Shown piece after piece: positions 41,336 to 49,555 of a DNA stretch of 64,000 bases. Origin of the DNA: Actinomadura violacea (GTDB lineage Bacteria > Actinomycetota > Actinomycetes > Streptosporangiales > Streptosporangiaceae). A program made the translations under genes and the position numbers. The stretch is from the NCBI RefSeq assembly GCF_017573465.1, contig NZ_JAGEPF010000038.1:44680-108679 (forward strand). Direction: 5' to 3'. The notes under the pieces are model-generated. The model saw only the letters and a list, made by a program, of their open reading frames with translations, had not been told where the DNA came from and made no database searches. Each line of letters begins with the position of its first letter. The stretch's first letter is position 1.

Positions 41336-41767
41336 TCACTTGGCGGCGAACAGCGTCCGCATGCGGCCGCCGGCGGCGATGATCACGACGCGGAGCAGCA
41401 GCAGCCCGCAGACGGCCTGCTCGATCCGCATCCACGCCGGCAGGAAGCCGGGCAGCGAGACGATCACGACGACGGCGACGACCATCACCGTGGAGAGGAT
41501 CCGCAGCCGCCGGTACGCGCCCCGGGACCCCTGGGCGGCGCGGCGGGCGAGCGCGAACGACACCACGGACGCGATCGCGACGATGCCGCCGCGCACCCAG
41601 ACGTTCGAGGTCACCATCGAGTGGTGGTGGCGGAGCAGGAAGGCGGCTCCCATCGTGAGCCAGCTGAGCGCGAGGTAGCCGCCGGTGAGCAGCCGCATCT
41701 CGCGGAAGGCCCGCACGGTCTGCGGGTGGCGGAGGTCCTGGCCGGTGCCGTTCTCGTTGTTCGTCAT
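41336..41767 (-). CDS. Small four-helix membrane protein of unknown function
   Basis: A 143-residue protein with hydrophobic stretches at about 26-45, 58-74, 92-110 and 113-131, separated by short basic loops. No family motif is recognised. It starts 51 nt after the stop of the TetR gene on the same strand and is probably co-transcribed with it and controlled by it. No clear ribosome site precedes the ATG. Confidence 0.6.
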   Translation of the reverse strand: MTNNENGTGQDLRHPQTVRAFREMRLLTGGYLALSWLTMGAAFLLRHHHSMVTSNVWVRGGIVAIASVVSFALARRAAQGSRGAYRRLRILSTVMVVAVVVIVSLPGFLPAWMRIEQAVCGLLLLRVVIIAAGGRMRTLFAAK

Positions 41768-41817
41768 ACCGGAAATGGTCCGCTCGGGGACCCGGTCACC
41801 GGCAGTGAGACGGCCCA

Positions 41818-42450
41818 TCAGCCGCCGATGACATTTGTCATGGCCCGGCCGTTGGCGCTGCGGACGCCGAGCGCCCGGAACAGGAACGCGGTGAGCTGCG
41901 CGGCGGCCGCCGACGCGCTCTCCCGAGCCGTCCCGGCCAGCTGGTGCTCGAACGCGCGGCCGAGCGCGGCCCGGATCGAGCGCGCGTCCGGCTCCGGGTC
42001 CGCCCACGGCAGCGACCCGTCCGCGACGCCCGCCGCGAGGATCTCGGTGATCAGCGCCTCCTGCTCGGCCACCGCGCGGGCGCGCTCCTCGGTGCAGCCG
42101 CGGGCCCGCACCGCCTCCCCGGAGGCGAGCGCGAGCGCGCGGCGGCGGCGCCGGTCGTCGGCGGTGATCCGCAGCATCCCGTCGACCACCGCGCGCAGCG
42201 CCTCGGGCGGCCCGGCGGCGGACGCCGCCCACGACCGCATCTCCGCCGTCAGGAGCGCGCCGTCGCGCCGGAACATCGCCAGCAGCAGCGCGTCCTTGGA
42301 CGCGAAATGCCGGCCGAACGCCTCGTCCGCGAGCCCCGCCGCCGCCGCCACGTCGCCGGCCGTCACCGGCACGCCGTTCGCCGCCGCCAGGCAGCGGTAC
42401 GCGGCATCGATGATGCGGACCCTCTCGGCGGCCTCACCCGGTGCCGTCAC
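41818..42450 (-). CDS. TetR-family transcriptional regulator
   Basis: A 210-residue protein. The HTH region is VPVTAGDVAAAAGLADEAFGRHFASKDALLLAMF, recognisable as TetR though slightly divergent. The C-terminal domain is Ala/Arg-rich, with ALGRAFEHQLAGTARESASAA resembling TetR_C domains of actinomycete regulators. GTG 42450 follows a GGGGAGGGG ribosome site, so it is preferred over ATG 42495. The downstream membrane-protein gene is its likely target. Confidence 0.85.
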   Translation of the reverse strand: MTAPGEAAERVRIIDAAYRCLAAANGVPVTAGDVAAAAGLADEAFGRHFASKDALLLAMFRRDGALLTAEMRSWAASAAGPPEALRAVVDGMLRITADDRRRRRALALASGEAVRARGCTEERARAVAEQEALITEILAAGVADGSLPWADPEPDARSIRAALGRAFEHQLAGTARESASAAAAQLTAFLFRALGVRSANGRAMTNVIGG

Positions 42451-42665
42451 GGCCCCTCCCCGCACGCCATCGTCCGGTCGCCCCGGACGCCCCACCGAAC
42501 CCCGGGAGCCTCCAGCCTAACCCGGCGCACGGCGGCCCGGCCGTCCCCACGAAGGCCACGCTGAGGTGGCGGTGCGGCCCGGTTCACCTCGCTCACCTGC
42601 GCGGACGCGCGGACACCGGCGCCCGCGCGCCCGGGCCGGGAGAGGCGTCGGATAACGTCTCGACC

Positions 42666-43496
42666 GTGCGACCCACCATCTCCGAGCAACCCGAACCGCG
42701 CCTGGAAGAGCGGCACTCCGTCCTGGAACTCCTGGACCTGGAGGAGCTCGACCGGGACCTGTACCGCGGCGCCCTCGTGTTCGACGACCCGTACCCGCTC
42801 TACGGCGGGCAGGTCGCCGCGCAGGCGCTGCGCGCGGCGGGCGGCACCGTCCCGGAGGGCCGGCTGCCGCACTCGCTGCACGGCTACTTCCTGCGCGGCG
42901 GCGACGCCGCCCGGCCCACGATCTTCCGCGTCGACCGGGACCGCGACGGCCGCTCGTTCTCGGCGCGGCGCGTGGTCGCCCTGCAGGGCGGCGAGGTCAT
43001 CTTCAACATGTCGGTGTCGTTCCAGCGGCCCGCCGAGGACGAGGACCGGCAGGTGCACCCCGCCCCGGACGCGCCCGGACCCGAGACGCTGCCCGACGCG
43101 GAGATGCCGCGGCTGTTCTCGATGGACAGCCGCGTCCCGCCGCAGCCGTACCCGGCGTCGGACTTCCCGACCCGGATCTGGTCGCGCTGCGTCGAGCCGC
43201 TGCCGGACGACGACCTGCTGCACGCGTGCGTGCTGACGTACCTGTCCGACATCTCGACGGGACTGACGGCGCTGCACGACGGGAAGGCCCGGTCCGGGTC
43301 CAGCCTCGACCACGCGGTGTGGTTCCACCGGCCGGTCCGGATGGACGACTGGGTGCTGATGGACCTCGTCCCGCTGACCGTCGCGTCGGGGCGCGGCCTG
43401 TACTCGGGAACGATCCATTCCCGCGACGGCGTCCTCGTCGCGAGCCTCACCCAGGAGTGCCTGTTCCGTACCCCGCGCGAACGCCCCGCCCCCTGA
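42666..43496 (+). CDS. tesB: Acyl-CoA thioesterase II (TesB-type)
   Basis: A 276-residue double hot-dog protein that hydrolyses acyl-CoA. The N-terminal hot-dog has LYRGALVFDDPYPLYGGQVAAQAL and LHGYFLRGGD, and the C-terminal one has YLSDISTGLTALHDGKARSGSSLDHAVWFHRP, containing the Asp-(Thr/Ser)-Gln-type active-site elements. A TAACGT box lies 7 nt before the GTG, indicating a leaderless start. It precedes the enoyl-CoA hydratase gene on the same strand by 60 nt, so the two may share a transcript. Confidence 0.9.
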   Translation: MRPTISEQPEPRLEERHSVLELLDLEELDRDLYRGALVFDDPYPLYGGQVAAQALRAAGGTVPEGRLPHSLHGYFLRGGDAARPTIFRVDRDRDGRSFSARRVVALQGGEVIFNMSVSFQRPAEDEDRQVHPAPDAPGPETLPDAEMPRLFSMDSRVPPQPYPASDFPTRIWSRCVEPLPDDDLLHACVLTYLSDISTGLTALHDGKARSGSSLDHAVWFHRPVRMDDWVLMDLVPLTVASGRGLYSGTIHSRDGVLVASLTQECLFRTPRERPAP

Positions 43497-43556
43497 GCGG
43501 CCTACGCTGAGTGCCCCCTGCCGCCGGGTGGGGGCGCGGCAGCCGCAGGAGGAGCG

Positions 43557-44360
43557 TTGAGCGAGATCGTCGTGACCCGGCCGCGTCCGGGCGTCACCCG
43601 TGTCGAGATGAACCGGCCCGAGCGGCTGAACGCGATGACCTCCGGCATGGTCGAGGGGTTGCACGCGGCGCTGGCCGAGGCGGGCGCGGACCCGGAGTGC
43701 CGGGTGGTCGTGCTGACCGGTGCGGGCCGCGGTTTCTGCGCGGGCCTGGACCTGGGCGGATACGGCGAGCCCGAGGGGCTGGACGGTGCGGGCGCGGTGC
43801 AGCGGGGGCTGGCGAGGCAGCGGCACATCGCGGGGCTGGTGCAGCGGATCCGGCGGCTGCCGCAGCCGGTGGTCGCGGAGGTGAACGGCGCGGCCGCGGG
43901 CGGCGGGCTGGCGCTGGTGCTGGCGTCGGACCTGCGGATCGCCTCGACGTCGGCGGTGTTCGCGGTGTCGTTCATGCGCGTCGGGTTCTCGGCCTGCGAC
44001 ATCGGCACGTCGTGGATGCTGCCGCGGCTGGTCGGCGCGGGGCGCGCGCACGAGCTGATGATGACCGCGCGGCGGTTCGACGCCGACGAGGCGCTGCGGA
44101 TCGGCATGCTCGCCGACGCCGTCGCGCCCGGCGAGCTGTCCGGCCGCGTGGACAAGGCGGTCGACGACCTGCTGTCGATGCCGCCGCTGTCGCTGTCGCT
44201 GACCAAGCAGGCGATGTGGCTGTCGCTGGAGATCCCCTCGTTCGACGCGGCCGTCGAGCTGGAGAACCGCCAGCAGGTCCTGACGATGATGACCGCCGAC
44301 CAGACCGAGGCCATGACCGCGTACGTGGAGAAGCGCGCCCCCGACTACGGCGGCCGCTGA
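43557..44360 (+). CDS. Enoyl-CoA hydratase/isomerase family protein
   Basis: A 267-residue crotonase-fold protein. VVLTGAGRGFCAGLDLGGY (about 51-69) and VVAEVNGAAAGGGLALVLASDLRIAS form the CoA-binding oxyanion hole. The position of the second catalytic Glu is not conserved in a simple way (GFSACDIGTSWMLPRL), so hydratase activity is not assured. The start is TTG 43557, selected by GCAGGAGGAGC immediately upstream. A hairpin terminator follows the stop. Confidence 0.88.
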   Translation: MSEIVVTRPRPGVTRVEMNRPERLNAMTSGMVEGLHAALAEAGADPECRVVVLTGAGRGFCAGLDLGGYGEPEGLDGAGAVQRGLARQRHIAGLVQRIRRLPQPVVAEVNGAAAGGGLALVLASDLRIASTSAVFAVSFMRVGFSACDIGTSWMLPRLVGAGRAHELMMTARRFDADEALRIGMLADAVAPGELSGRVDKAVDDLLSMPPLSLSLTKQAMWLSLEIPSFDAAVELENRQQVLTMMTADQTEAMTAYVEKRAPDYGGR

Positions 44361-44369
44361 CGCGCGGCG

Positions 44370-44398
44370 CGCCGCCGCCGATGAGAAGGGCGGCGGCG
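44370..44398. terminator. GC-rich hairpin between convergent genes
   Basis: A 10-bp stem (44370-44379 with 44389-44398, a CGCCGCCGCC run) and a 9-nt loop. It lies 9 nt after the enoyl-CoA hydratase stop and 6 nt before the nrfD-like stop codon, so it could terminate both convergent transcripts. Confidence 0.65.
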
Positions 44399-44404
44399 GT
44401 GATC

Positions 44405-45439
44405 TCAGCCGTTGCCGGTCTTCGCCGTGTCCCGGGCGTCCGCGCGTTCGCGCTGCGGCACCACGGTGTACTTGGGGTCCTTCGCCGACTGCATCCCGGC
44501 GTGGAAGACGCCGAACCGCGTGCACGCCGAGCCCGCCAGCAGCGCCGCGCCGCTGAGCGCCGCCGCGATCCGGCTGCGGCCGCCGAGCAGCGCGCCGCCC
44601 GCCGCGCCCGCGACCGACAGGACCTCCGCCACCCGGATGAGCCTGCCGCCCGTGCCTTCCCGGTAGGGCTCGGCGACCATCCCGAGCCGGCGTTCCATCA
44701 GCTTCGCCGCGGCGAGTTCCAGGCCCGCGCCGAACACCGCGGCACTGCGCATCGGCGCCGTCTCGCGGACGGGCGCGGCCAGCAGCGCCATCCCGGACGC
44801 GGCGGCCGCGGCCGACCCGACGAACACCAGCGGCAGCTCCCGGTAGCCGTCGTGCCAGGCCGGCACGGCGGTGTCGGAGGCGAGGACGGCGGTGTACGAG
44901 GCGACCGCCGGGCCGAGCGCCGCGGCGCCCAGCGTCGCGGCCCTACCCAGCGGCTTGAACAGCCCGGTCACGTCCAGCACGGCGGCGGCGCCCGCGGCGG
45001 GGCCGTAGGCCGCGAGCAGCCACGAGCCCATGCTCATCGGCGACGTCGGCTTCATCACCCGCATCATGTTGTAGAAGCGCGCCGGACGTCCGAGGTCGTG
45101 GATCAGCGCGGCCGCCGACCCGGCGATGGCGACCAGGGACGAGACCTTCAGCGCCCGGGCCGCCTTGCGCCGCCCCGTCAGGTCCGCGCCCGCCGCCAGC
45201 ACCGACCCCGCGCCCGCCAGCCCGCCGAGGAAGAAGTACCCCGCGATGTCCGCCGCCTGCCACACCGGTGGGTTCAGCACCGGCTTGCCGTAGTAGGAGG
45301 TGAACTCGGCCTTCGGCACCATCGCCCGCTCGCCGCGGCGCCGCCTCCGCTCGCCCTTGCCGGTGCCCTGGCCGATCAGGGCGTCCCGGCCGGGCCGCTT
45401 CCCCTCGATCCCGTCCTTGGTGACGTCGGACGTGCTCAT
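44405..45439 (-). CDS. NrfD/PsrC-family membrane quinol-interacting subunit
   Basis: A 344-residue protein with about eight to nine membrane helices. PVWQAADIAGYFFLGGLAGAGSVLAAG and LIHDLGRPARFYNMMRVMKPTSPMSMGSW are typical of NrfD-type quinone-reactive subunits. The soluble N-terminus is basic (GKGERRRRRGER). The ATG overlaps the stop of the 4Fe-4S protein gene by 4 nt. Such a pair normally anchors a molybdopterin enzyme such as formate dehydrogenase or polysulfide reductase, which is not present here. Confidence 0.9.
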   Translation of the reverse strand: MSTSDVTKDGIEGKRPGRDALIGQGTGKGERRRRRGERAMVPKAEFTSYYGKPVLNPPVWQAADIAGYFFLGGLAGAGSVLAAGADLTGRRKAARALKVSSLVAIAGSAAALIHDLGRPARFYNMMRVMKPTSPMSMGSWLLAAYGPAAGAAAVLDVTGLFKPLGRAATLGAAALGPAVASYTAVLASDTAVPAWHDGYRELPLVFVGSAAAAASGMALLAAPVRETAPMRSAAVFGAGLELAAAKLMERRLGMVAEPYREGTGGRLIRVAEVLSVAGAAGGALLGGRSRIAAALSGAALLAGSACTRFGVFHAGMQSAKDPKYTVVPQRERADARDTAKTGNG

Positions 45440-46302
45440 CGCCTGCCTCCCAGCCGGCCGTGGACGGTGAACAGCGCGGCGATCCCGCCCGCGAGCGCCG
45501 CGGCGGCCACGCCCGCGTGCTTCCACATGGCGGGCAGGTCCCGGGTGGTGACGACCGGGTCCGGCGGCAGCCCGTACACCTCCGGTTCGTCCAGCAGCAG
45601 GAAGAACGCTCCGTCGCCGCCCACGCCGTCCTCCGGGTCGTGCCCGTAGAGGCGGGCGTCCTCGACGCCCATCTCGTGCAGCTGGTCGACGCGGACGGCG
45701 GCGCGCTCGCGCAGCTCGTCGAGCGGGCCGAACTGGATGGAGTCGGTGGGGCACGCCTTGGCGCAGGCGGGTTCGAGGCCGTCGCCGATCCGGTCGTAGC
45801 ACAGCGTGCACTTCCAGACGCGGCCGTCCTCCTTGCGCTGGTCGATGACCCCGTACGGGCAGGCGGGCACGCAGTAGCCGCAGCCGTTGCAGATGTCCTC
45901 CTGGACGACGACGGTCCCGAACTCGGTGCGGAACAGCGACCCGGTCGGGCAGACGTCGAGGCACGCGGCATGCGTGCAGTGCTTGCAGACGTCCGAGGCC
46001 ATCAGCCACCGGACGCCGGAGTCGGCGTTGCCGACCGGCTTGTCCTGCTCGATGAACGCGACGTGCCGCCAGGTGTCCGCGCCGAGCCCCTGGGTGTTGT
46101 CGTAGGACATCCCGGTGAACTCCAGGCCGTCCTCGGGGACCGCGTTCCACTCCTTGCAGGCGACCTCGCAGGCCTTGCAGCCGATGCACACGGAGGTGTC
46201 GGTGAAGAAGCCCATGCGCGGCGGGGCGTCGGCGTACCCGGCGTCCTCGGCGACGTGGGGCTCGGGGCCCGCCAGCAGGTTCCGTCCGACCAGCCCGCTC
46301 AA
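45436..46302 (-). CDS. 4Fe-4S dicluster electron-transfer subunit (FdhB/HybA-like)
   Basis: A 288-residue protein with four Cys clusters that together fit four [4Fe-4S] centres (CIGCKACEVACKEW, CKHCTHAACLDVCPTGS, CNGCGYCVPACPYG, CTLCYDR plus CAKACPTDS). A C-terminal hydrophobic helix (about 260-280) anchors it. An ideal GGAGGTGA site lies 6 nt before TTG 46302, whereas GTG 46311 would put the start inside that site; TTG is preferred. It should pass electrons between a catalytic subunit and the NrfD protein. The catalytic subunit gene is missing from this locus. Confidence 0.9.
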   Translation of the reverse strand: MSGLVGRNLLAGPEPHVAEDAGYADAPPRMGFFTDTSVCIGCKACEVACKEWNAVPEDGLEFTGMSYDNTQGLGADTWRHVAFIEQDKPVGNADSGVRWLMASDVCKHCTHAACLDVCPTGSLFRTEFGTVVVQEDICNGCGYCVPACPYGVIDQRKEDGRVWKCTLCYDRIGDGLEPACAKACPTDSIQFGPLDELRERAAVRVDQLHEMGVEDARLYGHDPEDGVGGDGAFFLLLDEPEVYGLPPDPVVTTRDLPAMWKHAGVAAAALAGGIAALFTVHGRLGGRR

Positions 46303-46483
46303 TGTGGTCACCTCCAGCAGGTGGACAAGGCGCTGCGTCCCTTCCCGCAGGGACGCCTCCTACACCTGCGCCATGCCCGGCGGAACGGGGCGAGCCGGTG
46401 CATTGACGGCCTTTCCGGCGGCTGGATAGCGTCGGGAGATCATCGAGGAGGCCGCGATGGCGCTGGAACCGTCCGGAGCCCGG

Positions 46484-47365
46484 TCAGCCGGCGTTCATGG
46501 CCTTCCAGCGCCGGTCGGCGACCGGCCGCCACGCGCCGTGCCGCTCGTGGAACAGCGCGAACGCCTGCGAGCCGCTCCAGTCGTCCGGCAGCAGCTCGGC
46601 CGGCAGCGCCGGGTCGAGGAACGGGAACCGCCGCCATTCCTGGACGAGCCGGGCGTGCGCCGCGAACGTCCCCGGCTCGTCGGCGGGACGCAGCGCGCGG
46701 ACCGCGTCGAGGAAGTCCTCGTAGGCCAGCTCGATCTCGTCCAGGTTCCAGGCCTGCCGGGCCACGCGGCGCGCCTCGCCGAGGTCGCCGAGGGACCCGA
46801 CGAACAGCGTCGAGGTGTCGGCGACGCCGATCTCCGCGAGCACCTCGCGCACCTCGGGCTCGCGCTCGGGGTGCGGGCTGACCCACACGCCGGGGGACAG
46901 GTTGCCGAGGCCGTTCCAGGACAGCCGGGTCCGCAGCAGGTGCCGCAGCTTGCGGTTGGTCTCCGGGACGGTGGCGAGGACCAGCAGCCACCGGCCGTCC
47001 CAGTCGCCGCCGGGCAGGCCGAAGCCGTAGATGCGCTCGGTGCCGTCGGTGAGCAGCCGCTCCCCGGCGGAGGTGAGGCGCCAGGCGGTCCGCCGGCCGT
47101 GCCGTTCGCCGGCCAGCCAGCCCTCGGTCGCGCTGCGGGCGAGCGCCTGCCGGACGGCCTTCTCCTCCACGCCGAGCAGCCCGAGCGCCTCCAGGAACGC
47201 GGCCGTCCACACCGGCTCGCCCGCGGGCAGGACGAACTCGCCGAGGACGGTCAGCAGGAGCGAGCGTGCGCTCGCCGCACCGAGCTCGCGCCGGCGCCGG
47301 AACCTCGGGGCCGCCGCCGGAGCGCCGGTACCCGCGTCCGCGTCCGCGCCGCCGGTCCGGTCCAT
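46484..47365 (-). CDS. PaaX-family transcriptional regulator
   Basis: A 293-residue regulator. A winged-helix N-terminal domain (SLLLTVLGEFVLPAGEPVWTAAFLEALGLLGVEEKAVRQAL, then GWLAGERHGRRTAWRLTSAG) is followed by the PaaX core (WDGRWLLVLATVPE...LRHLLRTRLSWNGLGNLSPGVWVSPHPE). PaaX-type repressors usually respond to aryl-CoA thioesters. The gene is divergent from a benzoate-CoA ligase gene, which fits that role. GGAGGGAGAG lies 4 nt before ATG 47365; ATG 47407 is in frame but has only GTGGA upstream. Confidence 0.9.
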   Translation of the reverse strand: MDRTGGADADAGTGAPAAAPRFRRRRELGAASARSLLLTVLGEFVLPAGEPVWTAAFLEALGLLGVEEKAVRQALARSATEGWLAGERHGRRTAWRLTSAGERLLTDGTERIYGFGLPGGDWDGRWLLVLATVPETNRKLRHLLRTRLSWNGLGNLSPGVWVSPHPEREPEVREVLAEIGVADTSTLFVGSLGDLGEARRVARQAWNLDEIELAYEDFLDAVRALRPADEPGTFAAHARLVQEWRRFPFLDPALPAELLPDDWSGSQAFALFHERHGAWRPVADRRWKAMNAG

Positions 47366-47407
47366 CGGCTCTCCCTCCGCGTGTGACTGCATCCGGTCGG
47401 TCATCAT

Positions 47408-47482
47408 TCCACATAACTATTGACTAGCGTTTTGAGAGTGTAGAACATATTTGCCACGGTTCACGGCGAAGGGGAGTCCCCG
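47408..47482. promoter_or_regulatory. AT-rich divergent promoter between paaX-like and benzoate-CoA ligase genes
   Basis: A short stretch far less GC-rich than its surroundings, with TTGACT (47420-47425) and TAGAAC (47441-47446), 15 bp apart, toward the ligase gene. It probably also holds the PaaX-type operator, but no clean palindrome could be defined. Confidence 0.55.
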
Positions 47483-49087
47483 ATGACCGCTGACGCGGCG
47501 ACCGGCCAGGCGCGGCCGGACACGTTCAACGCCTCCGATTATCTGCTGCGGGCCGCCCGGGACCCCGACACCGCCGCACGGACCGCGCTCACCGGACCCG
47601 GTGGCGACCTGAGCTACGCCGACCTCGACGCCTTTGCCGGGAACATCGCCGCCGGGCTGGAGGCATGGGGGCTGCGGGCCGAGGAGCGCGTCGTGCTCTT
47701 CATGGCGGACGGGCCGTCGATGGCGGGCGCGGTCCTCGGCGCGATGCGGCTCGGCGCCGTGCCCGTCCCGGTGTCCACGATGCTGACGGGCGCCGAGCTG
47801 GCCGCCCTGCTGAACGACGCGCGCGCCCGCGTCCTGATCGTCAGCGACCGGTTCGCCGGGCCCGCCGAGGAGGCCCTGGCGCTGGCCCCGGGCGTCCGGC
47901 GCGTCGCCGTCGAAGGCGACGCGGTGCCGCGGGTGCCGGAGGGCGCCCGGCTGAACCCCTTCGCCGACCTCGTCGCCGAGGGCGCGGCGCGGGGCGGCGA
48001 GATCGGCGAACCGTACGCGACGTCCGACGACTCCAGCGCGCTGTGGCTCTACACGTCCGGGACGACCGGCAAGCCCAAGGGCGCGATGCACCGGCACGCC
48101 AACATCCGGCACGTCGTGGAGACCTACGGCCGGCAGGTCCTCGGCATCACTCCGGACGACCGCTGCTACTCCGTCGCCAAGCTGTTCTTCGCCTACGGCA
48201 TCGGCAACTCGATGTTCTTCCCGCTCGCGGTCGGCGCCACGACGATCCTCGATCCGGACCGCCCGACGCCCGTGTCCGTGGCCGAGCGGCTGCGCGAGTA
48301 CCGGCCCACGCTGTTCTTCGCCGTCCCCACCTTCTACGCGGCGCTGCTCAACGCGGACGTGCCGGCGGAGGCGTTCGCGTCGGTCCGGCTCGCGGTGTCG
48401 GCGGGCGAGCCGCTGCCCGCCGAGCTGTGCCGCCGCTTCACCGAGCGGTACGGCGTGGAGATCATCGACGGGATCGGGTCCACCGAGTGCCTGCACATCT
48501 TCCTGTCGAACCGCCCCGGCGAGGTGCGGCCCGGCACCACCGGCGTCGCCGTTCCCGGCTACGAGCTGCGGGTCGTCGACTCCGCGGGGGCCGACGTGGC
48601 GCCCGGCACGCCGGGTTCGCTGCTGGTGAAGGGCGAGTCGATCGCGACCGGCTACTGGTGCCGGACGGAGACGACCCGGCAGGTGTTCCAGGGCGCCTGG
48701 CTGCGCACCGGCGACACCTACGTCGTGGACGAGGACGGCTACTACACCTGCCTCGGCCGCACCGGCGACATGCTCAAGGCCAGCGGCATCTGGGTGTCGC
48801 CCGCCGAGGTCGAGGCGCGGCTCCTGGAGCACCCGGCGGTCGCGATGGTCGCGGTCGTCGGCCTGCCGGACGGCGACGGGCTGGACAAGCCGATCGCCTG
48901 CGTCGTCCTCGCCGACGGGGTGAAGGCCGAGCCGGAGGAGCTGATCGACTTCTGCCGGGCGGGGCTCGCGGCGTTCAAGCGCCCCCGCGAGGTGCTGATC
49001 ATGGACGTGCTGCCGACCACGGCCAGCGGCAAGCTGCGCCGCTTCGCCGTCCGCGACCTGGCCGCCGCGCTCCTCGGCCGCGACTGA
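47483..49087 (+). CDS. Benzoate-CoA ligase-family protein
   Basis: A 534-residue adenylate-forming enzyme. The P-loop-like motif LWLYTSGTTGKPKGAMHRH (about 188-206), the YSVAKLFFAYGIGNSMFFPL stretch and the C-terminal TASGKLRRFAVRDL with its catalytic Lys are the hallmarks of the benzoate-CoA ligase group. It would activate benzoate or a substituted benzoate to the CoA thioester with ATP. The box genes just downstream support benzoate as the substrate. GAAGGGGAG precedes the ATG. Confidence 0.9.
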   Translation: MTADAATGQARPDTFNASDYLLRAARDPDTAARTALTGPGGDLSYADLDAFAGNIAAGLEAWGLRAEERVVLFMADGPSMAGAVLGAMRLGAVPVPVSTMLTGAELAALLNDARARVLIVSDRFAGPAEEALALAPGVRRVAVEGDAVPRVPEGARLNPFADLVAEGAARGGEIGEPYATSDDSSALWLYTSGTTGKPKGAMHRHANIRHVVETYGRQVLGITPDDRCYSVAKLFFAYGIGNSMFFPLAVGATTILDPDRPTPVSVAERLREYRPTLFFAVPTFYAALLNADVPAEAFASVRLAVSAGEPLPAELCRRFTERYGVEIIDGIGSTECLHIFLSNRPGEVRPGTTGVAVPGYELRVVDSAGADVAPGTPGSLLVKGESIATGYWCRTETTRQVFQGAWLRTGDTYVVDEDGYYTCLGRTGDMLKASGIWVSPAEVEARLLEHPAVAMVAVVGLPDGDGLDKPIACVVLADGVKAEPEELIDFCRAGLAAFKRPREVLIMDVLPTTASGKLRRFAVRDLAAALLGRD

Positions 49088-49184
49088 TCCGGGCGTCCCC
49101 CGAACCCGGCGGGCCGCGCGGCGCATCGAACGCTGCGGGGCCAGGCGAGGGAGTCGACGTCGGGGCCCGCCGGACCACACGGGG

Positions 49185-49460
49185 CTCGGCGGATCGGCGC
49201 GCTCCACCACGACGTTCACCTACTACCCCGTGCTGGAGTTCCGCACGGCCGACGGACGCGAGATCCGCACGCGGACGGACGTGGGCGGGTGGTTCCCGCG
49301 CCGCGAGGGCCGCGAGGTGCCCGTGCTCTACGATCCCGAGGATCCGGAGCAGGTGCGCATCGACGACTTCCGGGGCCGCGGCAACTTCGACGACCTCTTC
49401 TTCGCTGTCGGCGGCGCGGCCTTCGCCGTGATCGGGCTGTCGGCGCTCGGGTGGCTCTGA
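49185..49460 (+). pseudogene. C-terminal remnant of a DUF3592-like membrane protein
   Basis: The frame encodes STTTFTYYPVLEFRTADGRE, then REVPVLYDPEDPEQVRIDDF and one C-terminal helix (LFFAVGGAAFAVIGLSALG). This is the typical second half of DUF3592 proteins, which normally also have an N-terminal helix. No such helix or good start codon lies upstream, where the sequence is Arg/Pro-rich. GTG 49230 could start a 76-residue product, but a decayed gene seems more likely. Confidence 0.5.
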
Positions 49461-49555
49461 CCGCCCGCGCCCCGGCGGTGATGTGCTACAAACTCTTGAC
49501 GTGATGACCGTGTTCTGTGGAGCATGGGGTCACGGACAGAGCGGAGGAGCACCCC

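Noticed and set aside
43511..45649. Long 712-residue frame crossing the enoyl-CoA hydratase and nrfD-like genes
   Set aside because: It runs through two convergent, well-supported genes and a terminator hairpin and shows only Arg/Ala/Gly-rich composition.
46303..46483. Possible gene remnant or regulator RNA between the Fe-S subunit and paaX-like genes
   Set aside because: Only a 7-bp hairpin (46335-46341 with 46350-46356) is visible; no reading frame or known RNA motif supports a feature.
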